Shown: positions 19,802-29,694, numbered from the stretch's first letter. The stretch is 64,000 bases of DNA from Stenotrophomonas acidaminiphila (GCA_002951995.1 CP019797.1:604501-668500); one strand, 5' to 3'. Notes: generated by a model from the sequence alone, not told the origin. Program-made: numbers and translations.

Positions 19802-21901
19802 ATGTCCCGACTCTCTTCCGCCTGCCTTGCCGCGGGCCTGTTCACCGCCAGCCTGTCCGGAGCCGCCATGGCCGCCGATGATGGCCAGGACAAATACGCC
19901 TGGCTGGAAGACGTCACCGGCGACAAGCCGCTGGCGTGGGTGAAGGAGCAGAACGCCAAGGCCGAGGCGCGGCTGGCGCAGAGCCCGCAGTTCAAGGAGA
20001 TGGAGGCCGGCATCCGCGCGGTGCTGGATTCGGACGCCAAGATCCCCGGCGTCGAGAAGATCGGCGACTACTACTACAACTTCTGGAAGGACAAGCAGCA
20101 TGAGCGCGGCGTGTGGCGCCGCACCACGCTGGTCGAGTACCGCAAGGCCGAGCCGCTGTGGGAAACCGTCCTGGACCTGGACGCGCTGAACAAGGCCGAA
20201 GGCGAGAACTGGGTATGGCACGGCGCCAACTGCCTGCGCCCGCAGTACACCCGCTGCCTGATCGCGCTGTCGCGCGGCGGTGCCGACGCCGACGTCACCC
20301 GCGAGTTCGACCTGTCGAAGAAGGAGTGGATCAAGGACGGCTTCTTCCGCCCGGAGGCCAAGGGCGGCCTGGGTTGGATCGACCAGGACACCGTGTTCGT
20401 CTACACCGATTTCGGCGACGGCTCGATGACCACGTCCGGCTACCCGCGCGTGGTCAAGCGCTGGAAGCGCGGCACGCCGATGTCGGCGGCCACCCCGGTG
20501 TACGAAGGCACGCCGCAGGACATGTACATCGCGGCGATGCATGACGACACCCCGGGCTTCGAGCGCGACTTCGTCAGCCGCACCATCGCCTTCTACAACA
20601 ACGAGCTGTTCCTGCTTGGTGCCGACGGCAAGCTGGCCAAGATCGATGCGCCCAATTCGGCCGAGAAGGGCGTGCGCCGCGAGTGGCTGACCCTGGAACT
20701 GCGCGAGCCGTGGACCGTGGGCGGCAAGACTTACGCCGCCGGCTCGCTGCTGGCGACGAAGTTCGACGACTTCATGGCCGGCAAGCGCGAGTTCGACGTG
20801 CTGTTCGCGCCCACCGACAGCACCTCGCTGGCCGGCGCCGCCTGGACCCGCAACCATGTCGTCCTGAATGTGCTCGATGACGTCAAGAACCGGCTGCAGG
20901 TGCTGACCCACGGCAAGGATGGCTGGACCCGCAGCGATTTCGTCGGCGCCCCGGCGTTCGGCACCATCGGCGTCGGCGCGGTGGATCCGGATGAAAGCGA
21001 CGCGGTGTGGATGACCGTCACCGATTACCTGACCCCGACCACGCTGTCGCTGGCGCAGATCGGCCAGCAGCCGGAAGTGCTCAAGACCATGCCGGCGTTC
21101 TTCGACGCCAGCGGCAAGGTGATCGAACAGCACTTCGCCACCAGCAAGGACGGCACCCGCGTGCCGTACTTCGTGGTGCACGGCAAGGACATGAAGCGCG
21201 ACGGCTCCAACCCGACCCTGCTGTACGGCTACGGCGGTTTCGAGATCTCGCTGACCCCGTCCTATTCCGGCGGCATGGGCCGCGCGTGGCTGGACAAGGG
21301 CGGCGTGTACGTGGTGGCCAACATCCGTGGCGGCGGCGAATACGGCCCGCGCTGGCACCAGGCCGCGCTGAAGCAGAACCGGCACAAGGCCTACGAGGAC
21401 ATGGCAGCCGTGGCCAGGGACCTGGTCGCGCGCGGGATCACCAGCGCCAGGCACCTGGGCGTGCAGGGCGGCAGCAATGGCGGCCTGCTGACCGGCAACA
21501 TGCTCACCCAGTATCCGGAGCTGTTCGGTGCGGTGGTGGTGCAGGTGCCGCTGCTGGACATGAAGCGCTACAGCCACCTGCTGGCCGGTGCCTCGTGGAT
21601 GGCCGAGTACGGCAACCCGGACACCGCGGACTGGGAGTTCATCAAGACCTTCTCGCCGTACCACCTGTTCGACCCGGCGAAGAACTACCCGCCGGTGCTG
21701 TTCACCACATCGACCCGCGATGACCGCGTGCACCCGGGCCATGCCCGCAAGATGGCGGCCATGATGATCGACGCCGGCAAGAACGTGACCTACTACGAGA
21801 ACATCGAAGGCGGCCACGGCGGCGCGGCCAACAACGCGCAGGCCGCGCACATGTCGGCGCTGGCCTACAGCTTCCTGTGGGAGCAGTTGGGCGGTAAATG
21901 A
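19802..21901 (+). CDS. Prolyl oligopeptidase family S9A serine peptidase, exported
   Basis: A 699-residue periplasmic peptidase cleaving after proline in short peptides. A signal peptide (cleavage near AMA-ADD at 24) precedes the S9A N-terminal region with DKYAWLEDVTGDKPLAWV, a beta-propeller and the C-terminal alpha/beta-hydrolase. The catalytic Ser558 lies in GGSNGG, the Asp in TRDDRVHP (640/641) and His672 in EGGHGG. The start is fixed by the signal peptide. A 13-bp hairpin with a GCAA loop follows. Confidence 0.94.
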   Translation: MSRLSSACLAAGLFTASLSGAAMAADDGQDKYAWLEDVTGDKPLAWVKEQNAKAEARLAQSPQFKEMEAGIRAVLDSDAKIPGVEKIGDYYYNFWKDKQHERGVWRRTTLVEYRKAEPLWETVLDLDALNKAEGENWVWHGANCLRPQYTRCLIALSRGGADADVTREFDLSKKEWIKDGFFRPEAKGGLGWIDQDTVFVYTDFGDGSMTTSGYPRVVKRWKRGTPMSAATPVYEGTPQDMYIAAMHDDTPGFERDFVSRTIAFYNNELFLLGADGKLAKIDAPNSAEKGVRREWLTLELREPWTVGGKTYAAGSLLATKFDDFMAGKREFDVLFAPTDSTSLAGAAWTRNHVVLNVLDDVKNRLQVLTHGKDGWTRSDFVGAPAFGTIGVGAVDPDESDAVWMTVTDYLTPTTLSLAQIGQQPEVLKTMPAFFDASGKVIEQHFATSKDGTRVPYFVVHGKDMKRDGSNPTLLYGYGGFEISLTPSYSGGMGRAWLDKGGVYVVANIRGGGEYGPRWHQAALKQNRHKAYEDMAAVARDLVARGITSARHLGVQGGSNGGLLTGNMLTQYPELFGAVVVQVPLLDMKRYSHLLAGASWMAEYGNPDTADWEFIKTFSPYHLFDPAKNYPPVLFTTSTRDDRVHPGHARKMAAMMIDAGKNVTYYENIEGGHGGAANNAQAAHMSALAYSFLWEQLGGK

Positions 21902-21935
21902 GGCGTCGCGGCGGGACCGCGGCACCGGATTGAAA

Positions 21936-21965
21936 CGACAACGCCACCGCAAGGTGGCGTTGTCG
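21936..21965 (+). terminator. Hairpin after the S9A peptidase gene
   Basis: A perfect 13-bp stem (CGACAACGCCACC / GGTGGCGTTGTCG) closed by a GCAA tetraloop, 35 bp past the stop. No T-run follows, so the terminator role is inferred. The facing aminotransferase gene could share it. Confidence 0.6.
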
Positions 21966-22093
21966 TGTGCGGGCCTCGTCCGTCGCCGTGCGTCATGCGC
22001 GTGCCCCGCGCCGGTGGCGGGCGCAGTGCATCACGGCCGCCGGGCACCGCAGCGCTGTTCCGCCGCGTCCGCCGCGGATGCGCGCCGGATGGG

Positions 22094-23296
22094 TCAGCCC
22101 GCCTGGGTTCCGCGCCAGTGTTCCAGCCCGCGTGCGATCCGCGTCACCGCCTCCTGCAGCCGCGCCACGTCCTGGGTATAGGCGATGCGCACGTGCTGGC
22201 GGGCGCGGTGGTGGCCGAAGTCCAGGCCCGGGGTGAACGCCACGTGCTCGGTCTCCAGGAAGTGCGCACAGAACGCCTGCGCATCGTCGGTGAATGCGCT
22301 TACGTCGCAATACAGGTAGAACGCGCCCTGCGGCTCCACGTCGATGCGGAAGCCGAGGCTGCGCAGCGCCGGCAGCAGGTAGTCGCGGCGCTGGCGGAAC
22401 TGTTCGCGGCGCTGCTCGAAGATGGCGATGGTTTCCGGCTCGAAGCAGGCCAGCGCCGCGTGCTGGGCCATCGACGGCGCACTGATGTACAGGTTCTGCG
22501 CCAGCTTCTCCAGCTCGGGCACCGCCGCCGCTGGCGCCACCAGCCAGCCCAGGCGCCAGCCGGTCATGCCGAAGTACTTGGAGAAGCTGTTCAGCACGAA
22601 CGCCTCGTCGTCCACTTGCAGCACGCTGGGCGCGTCGAAACCGTAGGTCAGGCCGTGGTAGATCTCGTCCACCACCAGGTGTCCGCCGCGTGCCTTCAGC
22701 GTGGCGGACAGTGCGGCCAGTTGCGCGGCATCGAGCGTGGTGCCGGTGGGATTGGCCGGTGAGGCGACCAGCGCGCCGACGCTGTCATCGTTCCAGTGCC
22801 GCTCGACCAGCGCCGGGGTCAGCTGGTAGCCGCTGTCCGGGCCGGCCGGCACCAGCTGCGCGGCACCCTCGACCAGGCGCAGGAAATGGCGGTTGCACGG
22901 ATAGCCCGGGTCGGCCAGCAGCCAGTGCCGGCCCGGGTCGACCAGCAGGCTGGAGGCCAGCAGCAGCGCGCCCGAGCCGCCCGGGGTCACCAGGATCCGT
23001 TCCGGGTCGATCTCCAGGCCGTAGCGGCCGCGGTAGAAGCCGGCGATGGCCTCGCGCAGCGCCGGCAGGCCGCGCGCGGCGGTGTAGCGGGTATGACCGG
23101 CGCCGAGCGCGGCCTGGCCGGCGCGGATGATCGGCGCGGCGGTGGTGAAATCGGGTTCGCCGATCTCCAGGTGGATCACGTCGTGGCCGGCCTGCTCCAG
23201 CGCATTGGCGCGGGCCAGCAGGGACATGACATGGAACGGGGCGATCTCGTGGCTGCGCCGGCTGTAGCCGGACGGGGTGGGGGCGGCGGTGTTCAT
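22094..23296 (-). CDS. PLP-dependent aminotransferase, class I/II
   Basis: A 400-residue fold-type I aminotransferase of the aspartate/tyrosine group. It shows GEPDF at 46-50, the PLP-contacting YTAARGLPALREAI, NPTG at 182-185, Asp210 and Tyr213 contacting the pyridine ring, Lys240 in SFSKYFGMTGWRLGW forming the aldimine, and a C-terminal substrate-carboxylate Arg (VRIAY). The exact amino donor cannot be read from the sequence. The start at 23296 (MNTAAPTPSGYSRRS) is preferred over ATG 23308. A TATGAT box lies 7 nt upstream with no Shine-Dalgarno. Confidence 0.9.
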   Translation of the reverse strand: MNTAAPTPSGYSRRSHEIAPFHVMSLLARANALEQAGHDVIHLEIGEPDFTTAAPIIRAGQAALGAGHTRYTAARGLPALREAIAGFYRGRYGLEIDPERILVTPGGSGALLLASSLLVDPGRHWLLADPGYPCNRHFLRLVEGAAQLVPAGPDSGYQLTPALVERHWNDDSVGALVASPANPTGTTLDAAQLAALSATLKARGGHLVVDEIYHGLTYGFDAPSVLQVDDEAFVLNSFSKYFGMTGWRLGWLVAPAAAVPELEKLAQNLYISAPSMAQHAALACFEPETIAIFEQRREQFRQRRDYLLPALRSLGFRIDVEPQGAFYLYCDVSAFTDDAQAFCAHFLETEHVAFTPGLDFGHHRARQHVRIAYTQDVARLQEAVTRIARGLEHWRGTQAG

Positions 23297-23303
23297 CGCC
23301 GCC

Positions 23304-23309
23304 ATCATA
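23304..23309 (-). promoter_or_regulatory. -10 box of the aminotransferase gene (leaderless type)
   Basis: TATGAT on the minus strand, 7 nt before the ATG at 23296, with a G/C-only gap. If ATG 23308 were the start, this box would lie inside the gene. Confidence 0.35.
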
Positions 23310-23403
23310 GGCCGCCGCGCGCAGGCCGTGCCCGCGGCGACGTCCATGGCACACTGTCGGCCATCGCCCGGGCGGCAACGTGTCCGTCCATGGAGCCCGT
23401 GCC

Positions 23404-25511
23404 GTGAAACCTGTCCTTTGCCTGTTGGTCGCAAGCCTGATGATGAATACCGCCGCCGCTTCCCCGCCCGTCCCCCCGATGCCGAAAAGCGTCCCCACCA
23501 GGTCAGGGCGCCGTTCGGCGCGGTCCGCGAGGACGTCTACTACTGGCTGCGCGACGACGCACGCAAGGACCCGGCGATGCTGGCCTACCTCAACGCCGAG
23601 AATGCCTACACCGATGCGCTGATGGCGCCGCTCAAGCCGCTGCAGGACGCGCTCTACGCCGAGATCGTCGGCCGCATCAAGCAGGACGACGCCAGCGTGC
23701 CGTACCGCGAGCGCGGCTACTGGTATTACACCCGCTACGAGACCGGCAAGGACTACCCGGTCCACGCCCGCCGCAAGGGCGACATGCAGGCGCCGGAAGA
23801 AGTGCTGCTGGACCTGAACGCCATGGCCGAGGGCAAGGGCTACTTCGCCGTCGACGACATGGAAGTCAGCCAGGACAACCGCCTGCTGGCCTGGGCCGAG
23901 GATGACGTCGGCCGCCGCCAGTACGTGATCCGGTTCAAGGACCTTGCCACCGGGCAGCTGCTGCCGGACGTGATCCACGGGGTGTCGCCGAACGTGGTGT
24001 GGGCCGACGACAACCGCACCCTGTTCTACGTCGAGAACGACCCGGAGACCCTGCTCACGGTGCGCGTGAAGAAGCACGTGCTCGGCACCCCGGCCAGCAG
24101 CGACGCGCTGGTCTACGAGGAAGACGACGACAGCTTCTACATGGGCGTGGGCCGCACCCGCGACGACCGCTACATCACCATCGGCGTGGACAGCACCGTG
24201 TCCTCCGAGCTGCGCTACGCGCCGGCCGCCGACCCGGCGGTGTTCACCGTGCTGGCGCCGCGCGAGCGCGACGTGGAGTACGACGCCGACCATTTCGACG
24301 GCCGCTGGGTGATCCGGACCAATGCCGACGGCGCCAAGAACTTCAAGCTGGTCACCGCGGCGGACGGCGCCACCTCGCGCGCGCAATGGCGCGACTGGGT
24401 GAAGCACGACCCGCAGGTGCTGGTGGAAGGCTTCGAGCTGTTCGACGGCTTCACCGCCATCGCCGAACGCGCCGAGGCGCTGGAGCGGGTGCGCCTGCTG
24501 TTCGCCGACGGCCGCAGCGAACTGGTCAGGGCCGACGAGCCGGCGTATTCGATGGGCCTGTCGGTCAACGCCGAGCCGGACACCGACTGGCTGCGCTACA
24601 GCTACACCTCGCTGACCACGCCGGCCACCACCTACGAACTGAACGTGAAGACCGGCGAGCGGCGCCAGCTCAAGCAGCAGCCGGTGATCGGCTACGACCC
24701 GTCGCTGTACCAGACCGAGCGGGTGTGGGTGACCGCGCGCGACGGCGCCCGGGTGCCGGTGTCGCTGGTCTACCGCAAGGGCTTCCGCAAGGACGGCACC
24801 GCCGCGCTGTACCAGTACGCCTATGGCAGCTACGGCATGTCGATGGATCCGCATTTCAACCAGAGCGTGGTCAGCCTGCTGGACCGCGGCGTGGTCTATG
24901 CCATCGCCCACATCCGCGGTGGCGAGGAAATGGGCCGCCACTGGTACGAGGACGGCAAGCTGCTGCGCAAGCAGAACACCTTCAACGACTTCATCGACGT
25001 CACCCGCGCGCTGGTGGCGCAGGGCTACGCGGCGAAGGACCGGGTGGCCGCGGCCGGCGGCAGCGCCGGCGGCCTGCTGATGGGCGCGGTCGCCAACCAG
25101 GCGCCGGCTGACTACCGGGTGATGGTGGCGCAGGTGCCGTTCGTGGACGTGGTCACGACCATGCTCGACGCCAGCATCCCGCTGACCACCAACGAGTATG
25201 ACGAGTGGGGCAACCCCGAGCAGAAGCCGTATTACGACTACATGCTCGGCTACTCGCCCTATGACAACGTGCGGGCGCAGGCCTATCCGGCGCTGTTCGT
25301 CGGTACCGGGCTGTGGGATTCGCAGGTGCAGTACTGGGAGCCGGCCAAATGGGTGGCGCGCCTGCGCGACGTCAACACCGGCACCCATCCCATCGTGTTC
25401 CGCACCAACATGGAAGCCGGCCATGGCGGCAAGTCCGGCCGCTTCCAGCGCTACCACGAGCTGGCCGAGGCCTACGCGTTCGTGCTGTCGCAGCTGGACG
25501 TGGCGCACTGA
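23404..25511 (+). CDS. ptrB: Oligopeptidase B-like S9 peptidase with signal peptide (frameshifted)
   Basis: A trypsin-like oligopeptidase cutting after Arg/Lys in short peptides. The GTG at 23404 opens a signal peptide (VKPVLCLLVASLMMNTAAAS), then the frame breaks in the C6 run at 23472-23477. The next frame continues PPDAEKRPHQVRAPFGAVRED into the full propeller and hydrolase, with GGEEMGRHWYEDGK, the Ser motif GGSAGG and the His motif GHGGKSGR. Adding one C (C7) gives 702 residues. Oligopeptidase B is usually cytosolic, so the exported form is notable. Intact function is likely; the break lies in a homopolymer. Confidence 0.88.
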
Positions 25512-25525
25512 CGGCAGCGGCGTAC

Positions 25526-25930
25526 GTGCCGGAGCCGCCCACCCCGCGCGGACCGCGCCCGCCACGCCTGCGCTGGGCGTGGTGGCTGCTGGCCTATGCC
25601 AGCCTCGGGGTGGGCATCGTCGGCATCTTCGTGCCGGGGTTGCCGACCACGGTGTTCGTGCTGATCGCGGCCTGGGCCGCCTCGCGCGGCTCCGCCCGGC
25701 TGCACCGCTGGCTGCTGTCGCATCCGCGCTTCGGCAAGGCCATCGCCGACTGGCAGGCGCACGGCGCGGTCAGCCGCAGGGGCAAATGGATGGCCACCCT
25801 CACCATGCTGGCCTGCGCGTTGATCATGTTGTGGTGCGTGCCGCTGGCCTGGGTGAAGGCGATATCGATCGGCAGCATGGCCTGCGTCTGCACCTGGCTG
25901 TGGACGCGCCCGCTGCCGCCGGCGGAGTGA
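25526..25930 (+). CDS. DUF454 (YbaN-like) inner-membrane protein
   Basis: 134 residues of the DUF454 family, function unknown. The family block WWLLAYASLGVGIVGIFVPGLPTTVF is followed by AWAASRGSARLHRWLLSHPRFG and a second pair of membrane segments (MATLTMLACALIMLWCVPLAW, IGSMACVCTWLW). No ATG exists near the N terminus. The GTG at 25526, just after the ptrB stop, is the only plausible start, and this suggests co-transcription. Confidence 0.8.
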   Translation: MPEPPTPRGPRPPRLRWAWWLLAYASLGVGIVGIFVPGLPTTVFVLIAAWAASRGSARLHRWLLSHPRFGKAIADWQAHGAVSRRGKWMATLTMLACALIMLWCVPLAWVKAISIGSMACVCTWLWTRPLPPAE

Positions 25931-25973
25931 GCCCGGGTGCGTGGGCGCGCGGCTGTGTTGACCGCCGAGTGGA

Positions 25974-25979
25974 TATACT
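25974..25979 (+). promoter_or_regulatory. -10 box of lptM-dapF (leaderless type)
   Basis: TATACT lies 6 nt before the lptM ATG with only CGGGCC between. A TTGACC at 25958-25963 is too close (10 bp) to serve as its -35. Confidence 0.45.
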
Positions 25980-25985
25980 CGGGCC

Positions 25986-26186
25986 ATGAACAAGACGTCC
26001 CGCCTTCCGATGCTCGTTGCAGCCGCCTGTGCGCTGCTGGTCCTCACCGCCTGCGGCAACAAGGGGCCGCTGGTGATGCCGCAGAAGCCGGTGCCGGTGG
26101 AAGAGCAGGAAGTGAAGCCCGCCCCGCAGCCGCCGGCCGACGGCCCCGCACAGGACGCGAAGGCCGACGGCCACGATCATGAATAG
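25986..26186 (+). CDS. lptM: LPS translocon maturation chaperone LptM (YifL-type lipoprotein)
   Basis: A 66-residue lipoprotein. The lipobox is LTAC (Cys at 23), followed by the family hallmark GNKGPLVMP and a Pro/Glu-rich tail ending in GHDHE. LptM helps LptD oxidative folding at the outer membrane in E. coli. It lies directly upstream of dapF and overlaps it by 8 nt, as yifL does in enterobacteria, which supports the call. Confidence 0.85.
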   Translation: MNKTSRLPMLVAAACALLVLTACGNKGPLVMPQKPVPVEEQEVKPAPQPPADGPAQDAKADGHDHE

Positions 26187-27030
26187 GGCGGCCACGCCGC
26201 GCCTGCGTTTCAGCAAGATGCACGGTGCCGGCAACGATTTCGTGGTGCTGGACCTGCGTGACGGCACCCCACCGCCCGATGCCGGGCTGGCCGCGCGCCT
26301 GGCCGACCGCCACCGTGGCGTCGGCTGCGACCAGATCCTGACCATCGAGCCGCCGCGCGCCGCCGGCTCGGTGGCCTCATACCGGATCTGGAACTCCGAC
26401 GGCTCCACCTCCCAGCAGTGCGGCAACGGCGCGCGCTGCGTGGGCGCCTGGCTGGTACGCGACGGCGCGGCGCAGGGGGAGGAATTCCTGATCGACAGCC
26501 CGCTGCGCACGCATGTCGTGCAGCGGCTGGACGCCGGGCATTACGCGGTGGCGATGGGCCGGCCCGAGTTCGCGCCGGCGTCGATTCCGCTGATCGGTTT
26601 CCCGCGCGCGCGCGAGGAATACGTGGTGCCGCTGCAGGGCGAGAACGTGCGCTTCGGCGCGGTGTCGATGGGCAACCCGCACGCGGTGCTGGAAGTGGGC
26701 CTGATCGACGCCGCACCGGTGGAGCGGATCGGTCCGCTGCTGCAGCAGCATGCCTCGTTCCCGGAGTCGGTGAACGTCGGCTTCGCCCAGGTGCTGGACC
26801 GCGGGCATATCCGCCTGCGGGTGTTCGAGCGCGGCGTCGGCGAGACCCTGGCCTGTGGCAGCGGCGCCTGCGCCGCGGCGGTGGTGCTGATGCAGCGCGG
26901 CCGGCTGGCGCGCGATGCCGTGGTGTCGCTGCCCGGCGGTGACCTGCGCATCCAGTGGCCGGCCGATGACGCGCAGATCGTGATGTCCGGCCCGGCGGCC
27001 TTCGTATTCGATGGAGAGTGGATGGGATGA
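26179..27030 (+). CDS. dapF: Diaminopimelate epimerase
   Basis: DapF converts LL- to meso-diaminopimelate for lysine and peptidoglycan. The 283-residue protein begins [20 protein letters not shown]. The two catalytic cysteines are Cys81 in [10 protein letters not shown] and Cys226 in [10 protein letters not shown]. The ATG at 26179 overlaps lptM and the stop overlaps the next gene, indicating an lptM-dapF-DUF484-xerC operon. Confidence 0.97.
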   Translation: MNRAATPRLRFSKMHGAGNDFVVLDLRDGTPPPDAGLAARLADRHRGVGCDQILTIEPPRAAGSVASYRIWNSDGSTSQQCGNGARCVGAWLVRDGAAQGEEFLIDSPLRTHVVQRLDAGHYAVAMGRPEFAPASIPLIGFPRAREEYVVPLQGENVRFGAVSMGNPHAVLEVGLIDAAPVERIGPLLQQHASFPESVNVGFAQVLDRGHIRLRVFERGVGETLACGSGACAAAVVLMQRGRLARDAVVSLPGGDLRIQWPADDAQIVMSGPAAFVFDGEWMG

Positions 27031-27704
27031 ACGAAACCCTGGAGAAGATCGGCGCGCATGAAGTCGCGGCCTGGCTGCGGCGTCATCCAACCTTCCTCAA
27101 GCAGTTCCCCGACCTGGCGCTGACCCTGGTGGTGCCGCGCGACGACGGCCCGACCGCGTCGCTGGCCAGCTACCAGCTGGAAGTGCTGCGCGACAAGAAC
27201 CGCGAGTTGTCGCGGCGGCTGGTCGAGCTGGGCACCAACGCGCAGGTCAACGAGCGCCTGGCGGTGCGCACCCACCAGCTGACCCTGGCGCTGATGCGCC
27301 AAGGCAGCGCCGCCGACACCCTGCGCGCGATGGCCGCGTCGCTGGAGGAGGACTTCGCCGGCGACCTGGTGCGCATCGTCAGCCTGCAGCCGGTGGCGGA
27401 ACTGGAACAGGCGCCATGGCTGCAGGTCATCGCCGCCGGCGACGCGCGGCTGGCGCCGTTCCACGACTGCCTGCAGGATGGCGAGCCGATCTGCGGCCGC
27501 CTGCAGCCGGAGAAGAACGAAGTGCTGTATGGCGAGCGGGTCGGCGAGGTGATGTCCACCGCGCTGCTGCCGCTGCCGGGCGTCGGCCTGATCGCCGTCG
27601 GCAGCCACGACCCCAACCGCTTCTATCCCGGCATGGGCACGCTGTTCCTGCGCATGATGGGCGAATCGCTGGTGGTGGCGCTGCAGCGGTTCCGCGCCGG
27701 CTGA
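27027..27704 (+). CDS. DUF484 family protein
   Basis: A 225-residue GAF-like protein of the DUF484 family (yigA in E. coli), function unknown. It begins [24 protein letters not shown] and has a short predicted coiled segment ([18 protein letters not shown]). The start is the ATG overlapping the dapF stop (ATGA); GTG 27018 is an alternative. In many gammaproteobacteria this gene lies between dapF and xerC, as here. Confidence 0.9.
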   Translation: MNETLEKIGAHEVAAWLRRHPTFLKQFPDLALTLVVPRDDGPTASLASYQLEVLRDKNRELSRRLVELGTNAQVNERLAVRTHQLTLALMRQGSAADTLRAMAASLEEDFAGDLVRIVSLQPVAELEQAPWLQVIAAGDARLAPFHDCLQDGEPICGRLQPEKNEVLYGERVGEVMSTALLPLPGVGLIAVGSHDPNRFYPGMGTLFLRMMGESLVVALQRFRAG

Positions 27705-27717
27705 GGTGGCCGCGGCG

Positions 27718-28608
27718 ATGGACGCCGTCGAAGCTTTCCTGTCCTACCTGCAGGTCGAGCGGCGCATGTCCGCGCACACCCTCGATGCGTACCGGCGCGA
27801 CCTCGCGGCGCTGGCGCAGTGGTGCGATGCGCAGGGGGCCGGCGAACCGCTGGCGCTGGCAACCGACCAGCTGCGCGCATTCATCGCCGCCGGGCACCGC
27901 CGCGGCCTGTCGCCGCGCAGCCTGCAGCGGCGCCTGTCGGCGATCCGCAGCTTCTACGCCTGGCTGCTCAAGCGCGGCGCGATCGGCAGCAGCCCGGCGG
28001 CCGGGCTGCGCGCGCCCAGGGCGCCGCGCAAGCTGCCGCAGGTGCTCGATGCCGACGAGGCGGTGCGCCTGGTCGAGCTGCCGACCGACGCGCCGCTGGG
28101 CCTGCGCGACCGCGCGCTGCTGGAACTGTTCTATTCCTCGGGCCTGCGCCTGAGCGAGCTGTGCGCGCTGCGCTGGCGCGATATCGACCTGGCCAGCGCG
28201 ATGGTGCTGGTGCACGGCAAGGGCAACCGCGAGCGCACCGTGCCGGTCGGCTCGCACGCGCTGGCGGCACTGCTGGCGTGGCGCAAGGACAGTGGCGGCG
28301 GCAACGACGGCCCGGTGTTCCCCGGCCGCGGTGGCGGCGCGATCAGCCAGCGCGCGGTGCAGATCCGGATCAAGCAGCTGGCGCAGCGCCAGGGGCTGTT
28401 CAAGCACGTGCATCCGCACATGCTGCGGCACAGCTTCGCCAGCCACATCCTGGAGTCGTCCGGCGACCTGCGCGGCGTGCAGGAACTGCTTGGCCATGCT
28501 GACATCGCCACCACCCAGATCTACACCCACCTGGATTTCCAGCACCTGGCCAAGGTCTACGACGCGACGCATCCGCGCGCCAAGCGGCGCAGCTCTCCGT
28601 CGGACTGA
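27718..28608 (+). CDS. xerC: Site-specific tyrosine recombinase XerC
   Basis: XerC, with XerD, resolves chromosome dimers at dif during division. The N-terminal SAM-like domain (FLSYLQVERRMSAHTLDAY) precedes the catalytic domain with Arg144 (GLRLSE), Lys168 (HGKGNRER), His234/Arg237 (HMLRH), His260 (GHADI) and nucleophile Tyr269 (TQIYTH), all present. Context after dapF-DUF484 identifies it as the housekeeping XerC rather than a phage integrase. GTG 27706 is an alternative start; ATG 27718 has the better-spaced GAGG. Confidence 0.95.
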   Translation: MDAVEAFLSYLQVERRMSAHTLDAYRRDLAALAQWCDAQGAGEPLALATDQLRAFIAAGHRRGLSPRSLQRRLSAIRSFYAWLLKRGAIGSSPAAGLRAPRAPRKLPQVLDADEAVRLVELPTDAPLGLRDRALLELFYSSGLRLSELCALRWRDIDLASAMVLVHGKGNRERTVPVGSHALAALLAWRKDSGGGNDGPVFPGRGGGAISQRAVQIRIKQLAQRQGLFKHVHPHMLRHSFASHILESSGDLRGVQELLGHADIATTQIYTHLDFQHLAKVYDATHPRAKRRSSPSD

Positions 28609-28709
28609 GCAGCGCTTCCGCACGGACGCAATCCCGCGTCTGGAGATGGCCGGCCGGCGTGCCATCGCGGCGGCATCCTGCATGCCTGTCCCGCTTCCCG
28701 TTGAGCGCC

Positions 28710-29417
28710 ATGGCCGCCTCCGTGCTGTCCGGCATCGATCCCGCATCGCTGCAGCCCCTGTTCGATCCCGATGACGCCGGGCTGGCGGCGCGCTATGCCG
28801 TGCGCCGCATCGCCGACAGCGCGCGCGGCTTCCCCTGTCGCGTCAGCCTGCGCGATGCCGCGGCCGGCGAGGAATTGCTGCTGGTGCCGTACTGGCACCC
28901 GCCCGCGGCGTCGCCATACCGCGCCGGCGGGCCGGTGTTCATCCGCCGCGGCGCGATGCCGGCGCGGTTGGCGGCCAACGAGGTGCCGCCGTATGTCGCG
29001 CACCGGCTGTTGTCGGTGCGCGCCTGCGACCCCGCCGGTTGCCGGGTGGCCGCCGAGGTGAGGGAGGGCGTGCAGGTGGGGGCGTGGCTGGGCAGCCAGC
29101 TGGACCATCCGGGCATCGCGCAGGCGCACCTGCACAGCGTCCGGCATGGCGGCTACCTGTGCCATGCCCGGCGTGCCGGCGCGGATCCGCGCACTCAGCT
29201 GAGATGGAACATCGCCTTGGCCAGCAGCACGATGCCGAGCATGTGGCAGAACACGCTGAGGTGGATGCGCCGGAAGCGGCGTTCGATGCGCGGACCGTCG
29301 CCGCGCGTGGCCATCGCCACGGCGAAGTGGCCGAGCACGCTCAGCGCCAGTGCGATCTTCAGCGTGAGCAGCAACGCGAAACGGCTGGCCAGCGGCTGCG
29401 CCAGCGCCATGCGGTAA
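28710..29417 (+). CDS. DUF1203 domain protein with anomalous 3' extension
   Basis: The first about 155 residues match the DUF1203 family (unknown function): SARGFPCRVSLRDAAAGEEL, LVPYWHPPAASPYRAGGPVF, VPPYVAHRLLSVRACD and AHLHSVRHGGYLCHARRA. Family members end about here, but the open frame runs a further 75 residues antisense to the whole 3' half of copD, with no similarity. A TGA lies in another frame at 29200-29202. The true end is therefore probably near 29200, and the extension reflects either a lost stop or a one-base error. Confidence 0.65.
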   Translation: MAASVLSGIDPASLQPLFDPDDAGLAARYAVRRIADSARGFPCRVSLRDAAAGEELLLVPYWHPPAASPYRAGGPVFIRRGAMPARLAANEVPPYVAHRLLSVRACDPAGCRVAAEVREGVQVGAWLGSQLDHPGIAQAHLHSVRHGGYLCHARRAGADPRTQLRWNIALASSTMPSMWQNTLRWMRRKRRSMRGPSPRVAIATAKWPSTLSASAIFSVSSNAKRLASGCASAMR

Positions 29418-29635
29418 TGCCAGGACATGCCCAGGCCACTGGCGTACAGCACCGCCAGTACCCACGGCATCACCCGGCGCGCGCGGCGGGCGATGGCCGC
29501 CTCGATGCGCTGCCGGGTCGCCGCCGATACCTGGGCCAGGGCGCTGCCGAGGATCAGCACCTCGAAGAACACCGCGCCGACGAACATCAGTGCGGCGAAC
29601 AGGTGCGCGGTGAGCAGCAGCGGGTAGGGAATCAC
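29195..29635 (-). CDS. CopD family membrane protein
   Basis: A 146-residue four-helix integral membrane protein of the CopD-type copper resistance family: LLLTAHLFAALMFVGAVFFEVLI, VMPWVLAVLYASGLGMSW, RFALLLTLKIALALSVLGHFAVA and HLSVFCHMLGIVLLAKAMF, with the His-rich positions of the family in helices 1, 2 and 4. The GTG at 29635 is chosen because it has a GAGG 6-7 nt upstream. A near-consensus FNR/ANR box lies 60 bp upstream of the start. Confidence 0.82.
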   Translation of the reverse strand: MIPYPLLLTAHLFAALMFVGAVFFEVLILGSALAQVSAATRQRIEAAIARRARRVMPWVLAVLYASGLGMSWHYRMALAQPLASRFALLLTLKIALALSVLGHFAVAMATRGDGPRIERRFRRIHLSVFCHMLGIVLLAKAMFHLS

Positions 29636-29694
29636 GGTGTTCCTCGGGTGGCCGGGCCACGCTGCCATGATGGTGGGGCCGCAGCGGCCGCCAC

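Noticed and set aside
25958..25979. TTGACC...TATACT as a normal sigma-70 promoter of lptM
   Set aside because: The spacer is only 10 bp, too short for a -35/-10 pair. The TATACT alone is kept as a -10.
27718..28608. XerC-like recombinase as a phage or integron integrase
   Set aside because: It has the standard XerC length and active site, lies in the usual dapF-DUF484-xerC operon, and no att sites, cassettes or phage genes are near.
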